Shown here piece by piece: positions 9,568 through 17,110 of a stretch of DNA of 64,000 bases. Within the stretch, counting starts at the first letter, position 1, and the number at the start of each line of letters is the position of its first letter. The DNA is taken from NCBI RefSeq assembly GCF_010993775.1, contig NZ_WOTO01000039.1, positions 21,799-85,798 of the forward strand, given 5' to 3'. The translations under genes were made by a program, and so were the position numbers. Source of the DNA: Fodinicola feengrottensis (GTDB lineage: Bacteria > Actinomycetota > Actinomycetes > Mycobacteriales > HKI-0501). The notes under the pieces are model-generated. The model was not told the origin of the DNA. It was given only the letters and a program-made list of their open reading frames with translations, and searched no databases.

Positions 9568-10533
9568 GTGACTGATACGGATCTGTATAACGGCGAGTGG
9601 ACAGATCAGGTGCGGGCGCTGAGCCAGCGACTGTTGCCCTTTCTGGCCGTGGCCACCGAACAGCACGTCACCCGTGCCGCGATCGGGATGGGGGTGCCAC
9701 AACCGACGGTCAGCCGGGCGATCGCTCGGCTGGAGGAGGAGCTCGGCGTCGCGCTCTTCGCGCGCAGCGGCCGGGGCGTACGACTGACCAGACACGGTCG
9801 CGCGCTGCTTCCCGCGGCCGAGCGAGCCGCCCGTGAACTCGCCGCCGGCTGCCAGGCGGTGCTCGCCGAAACCGATCCGGACGCTGGCCGGGTGTCCTTC
9901 GCTTTCCTGCACACCATGGCACCGCGTACGGTCCCGGAGCTGCTGCGTACTTTCCGTGCCCAGCACCCGCTGATCACGTTCACCCTGACCCAGGCCAGCA
10001 CCGACGACATCCGCGAACGCGTTCGCAGCGGCGAGATCGACCTCGGCCTGGTCTCCCCAGGCACCGCTGGCCCCGGCATCGCCGTACGCCCGCTGGCCAC
10101 CCAGCCGCTTGTCCTCATGGTCCCCGCCGGCCACCGCTTCGCCAGCCGTCGCCAGGTTCGGCTGGCCGAGGCCGCGACCGAGGCTTTCATTTGCCTGGAG
10201 CCGCAATACGGCCTGCGGCGGATCTGCGACGACCTCTGCCACGCGGCCGGATTCACTCCACGGATCGCCTTCGTCGGCCAGGAAGTCGAAACCGCCCGCG
10301 GCCTCGTCGCCGCCGGTCTCGGCGTCTCCATCCTGCCCATCACGTCTGCCGAAACGACCCCCGGCGCGGTCGCCGTCCGGATCAGCTCCCCGGTCGCCGC
10401 CCGTACGATTTGCTTGATCTGGCCAGCGGATCGGGACGACCCGTCGGCGGTTCACGACCTGCATCCGCCGGCCCGGCGGTTTCGCGAGTTCCTGCTGGCG
10501 AACGCTGGTCGCCTCCTGGCTGTTTCGGATTAG
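9568..10533 (+). CDS. LysR family transcriptional regulator
   Basis: The 321-residue protein has an N-terminal winged helix. VTRAAIGMGVPQPTVSRAIA (about residues 34-53) is the DNA-recognition helix-turn-helix, followed by LEEELGVALFARSGRGVRLT. A periplasmic-binding-like effector domain covers about residues 95-310. It starts at GTG 9568, 51 bp from the divergent MFS gene. The gap holds CAT-N5-ATG symmetry around 9556-9566, where a LysR protein could bind. It probably controls the MFS gene and itself; the inducer is unknown. The frame is intact. Confidence 0.86.
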   Translation: MTDTDLYNGEWTDQVRALSQRLLPFLAVATEQHVTRAAIGMGVPQPTVSRAIARLEEELGVALFARSGRGVRLTRHGRALLPAAERAARELAAGCQAVLAETDPDAGRVSFAFLHTMAPRTVPELLRTFRAQHPLITFTLTQASTDDIRERVRSGEIDLGLVSPGTAGPGIAVRPLATQPLVLMVPAGHRFASRRQVRLAEAATEAFICLEPQYGLRRICDDLCHAAGFTPRIAFVGQEVETARGLVAAGLGVSILPITSAETTPGAVAVRISSPVAARTICLIWPADRDDPSAVHDLHPPARRFREFLLANAGRLLAVSD

Positions 10534-10587
10534 TTAGGTTCCCCAGAGCCGTCCTTGGTTTGGTCGGGACTGGGTGGGAATGGCGGG

Positions 10588-10790
10588 CCTGGTTCGGGTC
10601 CACTGCGGACGCGACAGCCCTGGTTGAGAGCGGTGTGTTGGGGAGGTGAGCGGCCTGGTTGGGGTGGTGTGTGCTGGGGACGCGACAGCCTGGTTAAAAG
10701 CGGTGTGTGCTGGGGAGATGAGCGCCCTGGTTAAAAGCGGTGTGCTGGGGAGATGGGCGCCCTGGTTAAGAGCGGTGTTTGTGAGGGTGC
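10588..10790. repeat. Degenerate tandem repeat, about six units of 31-37 bp
   Basis: Each unit begins CCTGGTT and most continue to GCGGTGTG and CTGGGGA. Unit starts are 10588, 10619, 10654, 10689, 10726 and 10761. The third to fifth units are the most alike. No open frame uses the repeat, and unit length varies, so it is not a coding repeat. It lies directly after the LysR gene in a region between convergent genes. Confidence 0.8.
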
Positions 10791-10807
10791 GGCGTCTCGT
10801 CTACCAG

Positions 10808-10866
10808 CCATCAGAAAATCCCGTCCCGCCACCAAAGACCGGTGGCGGGACGGGATTTTCTGATGG
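10808..10866. terminator. Perfect 26-bp hairpin, bidirectional terminator-like, loop AAAGACC
   Basis: Arms 10808-10833 and 10841-10866 are perfect inverted repeats of 26 bp around the 7-base loop AAAGACC. The inner part is GC-rich (CCCGTCCCGCCACC) and the outer part has an A4 tract on one side and a T4 tract on the other, as expected for a terminator working in both directions between the convergent LysR and MFS genes. The stem is much longer than needed for termination, and a second hairpin with the same loop follows about 70 bp on. Confidence 0.7.
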
Positions 10867-10932
10867 TTACTGCCGATGCGCCCTGTGTTTCTGGCGCCTT
10901 CGGCGCGGGCGCCGTCGACTACGGCTACGAGA

Positions 10933-10980
10933 GTCCGCCTTTGTAGGCCCGCAAAGACCGCGGACCTGCAAAAGGCGGAC
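10933..10980. repeat. Second hairpin with the same loop AAAGACC
   Basis: The left arm 10933-10952 pairs imperfectly with 10960-10980: the outer GTCCGCC/GGCGGAC is perfect, while the inner part has two mismatches and one bulge. The loop 10953-10959 is again AAAGACC, identical to the hairpin at 10808. The arms differ in sequence from the first hairpin, so the two are not a simple duplication. Confidence 0.65.
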
Positions 10981-11037
10981 GCTCCTGCCGGAGGGGCGAC
11001 AACATCGGCCTGGCGGCCGATGGCGCCGAACGGGGCT

Positions 11038-11259
11038 GGGTCCCGTTGAAGTTGACCAACTTGATGGGAATGGTGGCGGTTCCGCTCGGGGTGGGGACTG
11101 AGGGTCCCGTACAAAGTCGACCAACTTGATGGAAATGGTGACGGTTCCGCGCGGGGTGGGACCGTGAGGTTGGGTCCGTTGAAGTTGGCCGACTTGGTTT
11201 AAAAGTGACGGGTCCGGTCGGGGTGGGGACCGTGGGGTGGGTCGCGTTGGAGTGGCCGG
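11038..11259. repeat. Tandem repeat, three to four units of about 65 bp, each with a small inverted repeat
   Basis: Units begin near 11038, 11102 and 11171, with a decayed fourth near 11236. Each reads GGGTCCCGT, then AAGTTGACCAACTT or a variant, then a GGTTCCG block and GGGGTGGG. The inner 14-mer is an inverted repeat AAGTTG/CAACTT in unit 1 and is changed in units 2 and 3 (AAGTCGACCAACTT, AAGTTGGCCGACTT). It ends at the stop of the MFS gene at 11260. No gene is visible in 10534-11259. Confidence 0.7.
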
Positions 11260-12518
11260 CTATGGGGTGGACGGTGCGGGCTGCGCGGGGTTGGCGGGGG
11301 TGTTGTTGGGGTGGTGGTTGACGGCTTTGCGGAGCAGGAGGGGGGTGGCCAGTAGGAGGAGGCCGGCGGCTGCGATGGCGAGGCGGGGGGTGGTGACGGT
11401 GGCGAGGAAGCCCCAAAGGACGGTCAGGGTGGCGATGCTGGCGTTGCTGGCGATAGACCAGGCGGACAGGGTACGGGTGACGCGGTCGGTGGGAGTTTGT
11501 TCCAGGCGGTAGGTGGCGTAGACGGGATTGAAGACGCCACAACACGCGATCAGGATGAACTCGACGGCGATCACGACCAGGAGCCCGGGGACACCGGGAC
11601 TGACGAAGGCCAGACCGAGGGGCCAGCAGGCGCGCAGCGTCCCGAACGTACGCAGGATCCGGTGCTGACCGAAGCGTGCGACCAGTGGCGGGGCCAGCCG
11701 GGAACCCAGCAGGCCGCCGGTGCAGGCGACCCCGAACGCCAGGCCGTACTGCCAGGGAGCGAATCCGAGGCGGCCGAGCATGAGGACGGCGAGCAGTGGG
11801 GCTGGGGCCATGATCAGGCCGTTGACCAGGATCGCGTTGAAGAACAACGGACGCAGCGACGGGTGGGTGAGGATGTGCCGCCAGCCGTCGAGCAGGTCGG
11901 CGGGCCGCAGCCGGGCCGCGTTGGTACGAGTGGGGTGTGGTTCCGGCCCGCCGATCGCCCGCAGCGCGCGCGCGGCCGACAGCAGATAGCTCACCGCGTC
12001 CGCCAGTACGGTCGTGACCGGTCCGAAGATCCCGACCGCGGCCATCCCGATCGGGGTCCGACCGCGCTCGCGGTCCAGGTGACGGACTCGAACCGGCCGT
12101 TCGCGACGAGCAGGTGCTCCGGGCGTACGAGCCCTTTCAGGTACGCGCCGCTGGCCGACTTGAAGGCGATGTCGGCCGCCGCGACGATGACCGACACAAC
12201 CAGAAGCTGGCCGAAGGTGAGCATCCCGAGCGCGAACGCGGCCGGAATGCTGAGCACCGCGGCGAACCGGGTCAGGTCCGTCGCGACCAGCACCGGCCGC
12301 TTGCGGCGGAACTCCACCCACGGGCCGAGCGGCACCGCCACCGCCGCGCCTACCGCGAGGCCGGCCGCGGCCAGCACCGACACCGCGGCCGGACTGGAAT
12401 GCAGCACCAGGATCGCGATCAGGGTGAACGCGTCGAACGCGAGCCAGGTGCCGAACGTACTGACCGCGTACGCGCCCCAGAGCCATCCGAACCGTCGGCC
12501 AAGCGACCGTCTCACCAT
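11260..12518 (-). CDS. MFS transporter (one indel)
   Basis: The protein of about 419 residues has twelve hydrophobic segments. It starts MVRRSLGRRFGWLWGAYAVS and resembles MFS efflux proteins with the long loop FRRKRPVLVATDLTRF after helix 3. A run of four C near 12055 must be five to join TASAVGP to IGMAAVGIFGP; this is a homopolymer deletion. The C-terminal half contains GRLGFAPWQYGLAFGVACTG and ends in a Pro/Ala-rich tail. AAGGAGG precedes the ATG at 12518. It is divergent from the LysR gene at 12643, its likely regulator. The substrate is unknown. Confidence 0.82.
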
Positions 12519-12582
12519 CGCGCCCTCCTTGCCTCACAACCTCACGTTGGCCTTCACGATCTAAGCGAGCGGCCGGCCAGCG

Positions 12583-12630
12583 GATCAAACAACCGTTCGG
12601 TCGGCGAGCCACAACCGCGCGTTGTTTATC
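12583..12630. promoter_or_regulatory. Inverted repeat between MFS and LysR genes (candidate LysR operator)
   Basis: GATCAAACAAC (12583-12593) and GTTGTTTATC (12621-12630) form an imperfect inverted repeat about 27 bp apart in the 124-bp divergent gap, covering the LysR -10 region. An outer pair CCTCACA/TGTGAGG (from 12532 and 12634) repeats the symmetry. The placement fits a LysR recognition/activation site pair; binding is inference. Confidence 0.4.
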
Positions 12631-12642
12631 TACTGTGAGGTC

Positions 12643-13570
12643 ATGGACATCGAAGCCGTACGGACCTTCGTCGCGGCGGTGGATGCGGGGCAGTTTCAGG
12701 AGGCCGCGACTGACCTGTCGATCACCCAGCAGGCGGTCTCGAAACGCATCGCCGCTCTGGAGAAAGATCTCGGTGTACGGCTGTTCATCCGGACCGCGCG
12801 GGGCGCTCGGGTCACCATCGACGGGCAGGCGTTCCTGCCGCACGCCCGCGAGCTGCTGCGGGTCGAGGAGCGGGCCATTGCCTCAGTACGCCCCGACCGC
12901 CGAGCGCTGCGCGTTGACGTGATCGGCCAGCGGATCGCCCCGGCCGGCTTGCTGCGCGACTTCCACCGGGCGCATCCCGAGACCGAACTCGACGTGGTCA
13001 CCCACGTCCTGGACACGGACGCGGCCATCGAGGCGATCCGGTCCGGTGCCCTCGGACGCATCCATCCGTGCCGTCCCGCTGCCCGCGCGCCAGCTCACCG
13101 ACGGCGTCCAAGCGGTCCGGGTCCTCGACGAGCCGATTCACCTGCTGACCGGTCCCGCGCACGCGTTCGCGATCGCTCGTACGATCGCGTCGAACGAGCT
13201 GGCCGGGCAGCGGATCTGGATGCCCGGGATCGTGCCCGGCACGGAGTGGGCCGCGTACTACCAGGAGTTCGCGACCGCGTTCGGCGTCACGATTGACGTG
13301 ATCGGGCCCAACTTCGGCATCGAGCACCTGCTGGACATGCTCGCCGACTCGGCGGCGCTCGCGACCTTCGTCGGCGAGCAGACCCGGCTCGTCTGGCCGG
13401 CGAACTACGACCTGCGGCGGGTGGTCGTACGAGACCCGACGCCGGTCTATCCGCACTCATTGATCTGGCATGCGGGCAATCCGCACCCGACTCTCGCCAC
13501 GCTGCGCGACTACCTGCGCTCCACCCGGCCCACCCTGGGCAGGCCCGGGACCTGGGCACCAGCCTGGTGA
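12643..13570 (+). CDS. LysR family transcriptional regulator (one indel)
   Basis: The protein of about 308 residues begins MDIEAVRTFVAAVDAGQFQE. The HTH is AATDLSITQQAVSKRIAALE, then KDLGVRLFIRTARGARVT. The effector-binding domain starts near residue 85. One extra G near 13056 (CTCGGACGC should be CTCGACGC) breaks the reading between AIEAIRSGAL and DASIRAVPLP; after it the reading continues cleanly to 13570. GTGAGG precedes the ATG. Divergent from, and probably regulating, the MFS gene at 11260-12518. Confidence 0.82.
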
Positions 13571-13666
13571 TCGCGCGGAGTTCCGACTTTCGTCGCCCTA
13601 AGTAGCGAAAAGAGTCACAACGTGTGGCGTGGCGGGTGCCGGTAGGGACCCTGTCACCATGGAGGC

Positions 13667-14272
13667 ATGAGCAGCGTACGTGACGATGAGCCGACCGAAC
13701 CGGAGCAGGAGGAGGCCGCCGAAGCCGTCGTGGTGCCGGCGCCCCCCGGTTTGTCGTTGATCAAGGACGAGGAGCCGGACGCGGCCGAGTCCGACGACGA
13801 CCTGGCTGGTCAGCGCAATGTCTCGGTGTTCCGCGGCCGAGTCGTCGGCGAGGAGCCGCTCGGGCTGGCGGGCGCGCCGACGCCGCTGCGGGTGGCCCGC
13901 TGGATCGCGCTCGGGCTGGCGGTCGCCGGCACCATCGGCGGGTGCGGGGCCGGCGCGGAGGTCGTGCTGCTGAGCCTTGCCGGCCTGCACACCTCGTTCG
14001 TCAGCGGGCTGGCCGCGATCGTGGCGGGCAGCCTGGTGCTGGTCTGGCTTCAGGCGTGGCTGGTCGACCGGGCCGCCCGGCGGCGCAGCAGCGGCGCCTG
14101 GTTCTGGTCGGTGGCGCTCTGCTGGCTGACGTTGTTGGCGCTGGTGGCCGCCGTGATCGCCGGCTGGGTCACCATTCCGGCGGCGGCCGGCGGCGTGGTG
14201 ATCAACGTGATCCTGTTGGGCTGCCTGCAGTTTCATCGGGACACTCGGCGCTATCTGGGAGAGGACCTGTGA
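13667..14272 (+). CDS. Four-helix membrane protein of unknown function
   Basis: The 201-residue protein has an acidic, Glu/Asp-rich cytoplasmic N-tail (residues 1-45), then four hydrophobic segments: about 77-105, 110-130, 145-165 and 168-190. The basic loop RAARRRSS lies between helices 2 and 3. I do not recognise a family. CACCATGGAGGC directly before the ATG closely matches the bases before hisI, suggesting similar initiation, perhaps leaderless with CACCAT as a poor -10. Its last 71 bases overlap the convergent TetR gene, so either the overlap is real or the end of the TetR frame is uncertain. The frame is intact. Confidence 0.6.
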   Translation: MSSVRDDEPTEPEQEEAAEAVVVPAPPGLSLIKDEEPDAAESDDDLAGQRNVSVFRGRVVGEEPLGLAGAPTPLRVARWIALGLAVAGTIGGCGAGAEVVLLSLAGLHTSFVSGLAAIVAGSLVLVWLQAWLVDRAARRRSSGAWFWSVALCWLTLLALVAAVIAGWVTIPAAAGGVVINVILLGCLQFHRDTRRYLGEDL

Positions 14273-14972
14273 GATAGCGCTGTACGGTCGGGCCGACGGT
14301 GCCCACCAGCGTCTCCAGCGAGGCGGACCTGATGGGCTCAAGCTCCAGCACGTACCGAGCGAAGGCCAGCCCGATCATCTGGGAGGCGACCAGCGGCGCC
14401 CGGATGGCCCGCTGGTCGACGGCGAGCTGGCTGGTCGCCGGGCCGATGACCATGTCGGTGACGAACTCCCGCAGCATCGCGGTGGCCTGCGGGTTGCTGA
14501 TCGCGCTTCGCAGCAGCGCCATGAACGGGCTGATGGTGTCGGAGCGATCCCAGATGCTGAGGAAGAACCGAACCAGCCGCTCACCGGCGCCTTCCGGGCC
14601 GCCGGCCATCACGGTGTGCACCAGTTGCGGGATCTCCGCCGGGAACTGCAGAGCGGCCAGAAAAAGGTCCTGCTTGGAGCCGTAGTAGTGATGCACCAGC
14701 GCAGGGTCCACGCCGGCCGAGGCGGCGATGCCGCGGATGGTGGTCCGGTCGAACCCGTACTGATGGAACTCACCGCGAGCGGCCGCGAGGATGTCCTCAC
14801 GAGTACGGGTCTCGCCGCGCGGCCGCCCAGATCGCCGCCGGGCCGGTGCCGTGGCCGCCTGCCTGCCGCTGTGCCGGCTGGTCGCCGCCTTCCGGTTCGT
14901 TCCGCGCTGCCACCGATCACCCTTCGCTTGTGCTGCCCGCGACCACCGGGTCGCTGCCGCCCATCGTCGCAC
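14202..14972 (-). CDS. TetR family transcriptional regulator
   Basis: The DNA-binding part reads TREDILAAARGEFHQYGFDR then TTIRGIAASAGVDPALVHHY and YGSKQDLFLAAL, a textbook TetR helix-turn-helix. The C-terminal part (about 120 residues) is the helical ligand domain. The start is uncertain because no ATG is in frame; GTG 14972 gives about 256 residues with a basic N-tail (QAATAPARRRSGRPRGETRT). The gene is divergent from hisI with about 30 bp between and convergent with 13667-14272, which it overlaps by 71 bp. The target is unknown. Confidence 0.75.
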   Translation of the reverse strand: MRRWAAATRWSRAAQAKGDRWQRGTNRKAATSRHSGRQAATAPARRRSGRPRGETRTREDILAAARGEFHQYGFDRTTIRGIAASAGVDPALVHHYYGSKQDLFLAALQFPAEIPQLVHTVMAGGPEGAGERLVRFFLSIWDRSDTISPFMALLRSAISNPQATAMLREFVTDMVIGPATSQLAVDQRAIRAPLVASQMIGLAFARYVLELEPIRSASLETLVGTVGPTVQRYLTGPLPDSAECPDETAGSPTGSR

Positions 14973-15002
14973 CTCGGACGGCCGCGGGGTCACAATGGAG
15001 GC

Positions 15003-15380
15003 ATGGACACGGCCGTACGCCCCACCGCACTGGATCCCGCGGTGGCGGCGCGCCTCAAGCGGGACGACGCCGGCCTGGTGGCCGCGGTGGTGCAGGAGCA
15101 GGGCACCGGGGTGGTGTTGATGGTCGGCTGGATGGACGACGAGGCGCTGCACCGGACGCTCACCACCGGCCGTGCCACCTACTGGTCGCGCAGCCGGCAG
15201 GAATACTGGGTCAAAGGCGAGACCTCGGGGCACACCCAGCAAGTCCGCTCCGTCGCGATGGACTGCGACGGCGACGCGCTGCTGGTCACCGTCGAGCAGG
15301 TCGGCCCGGCCTGCCACACCGGCCTGCACAGCTGCTTCGAGACCATCGTCCTGCTAGACAATCAACCTCCGCGAACCTGA
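15003..15380 (+). CDS. hisI: Phosphoribosyl-AMP cyclohydrolase
   Basis: HisI opens the adenine ring of PR-AMP in histidine synthesis. The 125-residue protein has all the family motifs: LMVGWMDDEAL (about 43-53), YWSRSRQEYWVKGETSG (60-76), the metal-binding DCDGDALL (about 86-93) and CHTGLHSCF (about 104-112) with its zinc cysteines. It is a stand-alone cyclohydrolase without a HisE domain. It is normally close behind hisF; here about 12.5 kb of unrelated genes separate them. The ATG at 15003 is preceded by CACAATGGAGGC, like the gene at 13667. The frame is intact. Confidence 0.93.
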   Translation: MDTAVRPTALDPAVAARLKRDDAGLVAAVVQEQGTGVVLMVGWMDDEALHRTLTTGRATYWSRSRQEYWVKGETSGHTQQVRSVAMDCDGDALLVTVEQVGPACHTGLHSCFETIVLLDNQPPRT

Positions 15381-15437
15381 CGTTTTCGTTGTCCACACCG
15401 GTGTGTCGGCGACGAAATGGTCAAGCTCGCGGTGGGT

Positions 15438-16154
15438 TTATTGGGCGTACGAGCCGACGATTCGCTCAAAGGTGTCGCGGTTGGCGTGCATTTCCCAGGC
15501 GGTCTCGGCGAGTTCGTCCGGGTTGACGCGGGGGACCGGGCCAATGTCCGCTGGTGCGTGCTTTTCGAAGATCTTGCTGGCATCGCTGCGGTCGATCAGG
15601 CCGCCGACGTGGATGACCCCGACGTAGACACCTTTGTCCGCGACCGCTGCGTTCAGATTTTGTACGTACTGACGAAGTCCGCCCAGCGCGATGCCGACGT
15701 TTCCGAGCGCTGGCACCGGGCGTACGGCTGACACACCGGAGCCGAGCAGGATGGTGCCGTCGCGGCGTTCGATCATGCCCGGCAACAGCGCTTTGACCAG
15801 CGCGATGGGAGCCCACAACGGCATCTGGAACTGGGCCGGCAGGTCATCTGGGTCGACGTCCAGGACATTCACCACCGGCGTGTCGAGATTGGACGGGCTG
15901 AACTGGGCCACGTCGATGTGCCCGAACCGTTCGTTGATCTCGCCGATCACCCGTACGAGCTCGCCGCGGTCGGTCACGTCGGCCGTGAAGGCCGCTGCCT
16001 CGATCCCGTTGGCGGCCAGCTCCTGAACGTATTTCTCCAGCTTGTCCAGGTTGCGGGCACCCAGCGCGAGGCGGAAACCTTCGCGCCCGAAGCGATTCGC
16101 GACGGACCGGCTCATGCCGGGGCCGACTCCGAAGATGGCAAGGGTTTTGGGCAT
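15438..16154 (-). CDS. Short-chain dehydrogenase/reductase-like protein, atypical active site
   Basis: The 238-residue Rossmann protein begins KTLAIFGVGPGMSRSVANRF, an NAD(P)-binding glycine motif in GxGxGxS form, and keeps NLD and GSGVS of the SDR fold. The usual Tyr-xxx-Lys pair should follow about 13 residues after GSGVS, but the sequence there is GNVGIALGGLRQY, so the standard catalytic pair is missing. It may be a reductase with altered chemistry or a sensor. Divergent from a TetR gene, with twin operators between them, so it is very likely repressed by that TetR. The frame is intact. Confidence 0.78.
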   Translation of the reverse strand: MPKTLAIFGVGPGMSRSVANRFGREGFRLALGARNLDKLEKYVQELAANGIEAAAFTADVTDRGELVRVIGEINERFGHIDVAQFSPSNLDTPVVNVLDVDPDDLPAQFQMPLWAPIALVKALLPGMIERRDGTILLGSGVSAVRPVPALGNVGIALGGLRQYVQNLNAAVADKGVYVGVIHVGGLIDRSDASKIFEKHAPADIGPVPRVNPDELAETAWEMHANRDTFERIVGSYAQ

Positions 16155-16186
16155 GACTGTGTTGCCTTCCGGGTCCAGTGACTAAA

Positions 16187-16253
16187 TTGAGGTGACCCTC
16201 AACTTGAATCGAAGGTAGCACGAAGTTGAGGGATGTCTCAAGTTTTGTACACT
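16187..16253. promoter_or_regulatory. Twin 16-bp palindromic operators and leaderless tetR promoter
   Basis: TTGAGGTGACCCTCAA (16187-16202) and TTGAGGGATGTCTCAA (16226-16241) share the same symmetric half-site TTGAG/CTCAA, with centres 39 bp apart, in the gap between the SDR and TetR genes. The second covers a -35 (TTGAGG, 16226-16231) that is 16 bp from a -10 TACACT (16248-16253), which lies 6 nt before the ATG at 16260. This decides the start of the TetR gene and predicts autoregulation. Binding is inference. Confidence 0.65.
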
Positions 16254-16259
16254 GGAGTC

Positions 16260-16972
16260 ATGGCACTCACCGACGGTTCGACCGCACGGCCGGCGAAGGT
16301 GTTACGCCGCGACGCGGCCGCGAACCGCCGCAAGCTGGTCGACGCTGCGCATGTGGAGTTCGCTGGCCGGGGACTGGACGTGCCGCTGGAGGAGATCGCC
16401 CGGCGGGCAGGCGTCAGCATCGGGACGCTCTACAACCATTTCCCGACGCGTGCGGCGCTGCTCGACGAGGTCATGCCGGCCCGGCTGGCTCCGCTGATCG
16501 AGCTCGGCGAACAGGCGCTGGCCTGCGCCGACCCATGGCAGGGCTTTGAGTCGTACGTCTGGGTACGTGCGAGCGGCAGGCTGGGGACCGGAGCCTGAAC
16601 GACATCCTGTCGCGCCGCTATCCGGACGCGTCGCTCGCCGAGTCCGCCTGCGGGGAGGGCTTCGCGCAGGTCGGTGCGATCGTCGAGAGAGCGCGGCGAG
16701 CTGGTGCGCTGCGGGCGGACTTCACGCTGGTGGACTTCGCGTACGTGCTCTGGTCGGCCGCGCGGATCATCGACGCCACTCGCGCGGTGGCGCCGCACAG
16801 TTGGCGGCGCCACCTCGGTTTTCTACTGGACGGGTTGCGTACGGCGGCCGCTACCCCCATCGACGAGCCGCCGCTCACCGCCGACCAGCTCCGCCAGTCG
16901 ATGGTCAGTCTTGGCCAGGGTGAACAAAAACTGGGCTCTCGGTCAGCTTCAGCCGGACCTGGCCGTCGCTGA
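16260..16972 (+). CDS. TetR family transcriptional regulator (one indel)
   Basis: The N-terminus has the TetR fold: RRDAAANRRKLVDAAHVEFA, LEEIARRAGVSIGTLYNHFP and TRAALLDEV. The frame breaks near 16565 (between SYVW and CERQAGDRSLND) and then continues with FTLVDFAYVLWSAARIIDAT to about 16972. Corrected length is about 237 residues. I start at ATG 16260 and not ATG 16233 because the latter lies inside an operator. The last 20 codons are low-complexity and overlap a possible gene remnant on the other strand, so the true end may be near 16930. Likely represses the SDR gene and itself. Confidence 0.75.
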
Positions 16973-17050
16973 CCTCGACCTCGTGAGCCTGACCGGCCAA
17001 GTCGATGGCGACAAGCCTCCAGTCCTGAGGAGCAGGTCGGGCTGGGCCTG
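16905..17050 (-). pseudogene. Possible remnant: C-terminal end of a lost protein
   Basis: Read leftward, this stretch ends with about 45 residues that look like a real protein end: QDWRLVAIDLAGQAHEVEVS, then DGQVRLKLTESPVFVHPGQD and a stop at 16905-16907. Alternating hydrophobic strands and a TESPVFV ending resemble the C-terminal beta-domain of some glycoside hydrolases, but I cannot name a family. Upstream of about 17050 the reading degenerates and runs into the next gene. It may mark the scar of a deletion or insertion at this spot, just where trpE might be expected. Confidence 0.3.
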
Positions 17051-17110
17051 GACTTGATGCTGGCCGGCATCGCCGGTCGGCCGCGGAGGCTGGCGTGTGA
17101 CGATGGGGGT

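Noticed and set aside
7705..10464. A single 919-codon open frame on the minus strand
   Set aside because: It joins the antisense of the LysR gene, the MFS transporter and the TIGR03085-type protein through indels. The MFS and TIGR03085 genes have their own starts and overlap by ATGA.
10588..10790. CRISPR-like array
   Set aside because: Units are contiguous and variable in length, with no distinct spacers, and no cas gene is nearby.
16233..16259. Earlier ATG (16233) as the start of the TetR gene
   Set aside because: It lies inside the second 16-bp operator and upstream of the -10 box.
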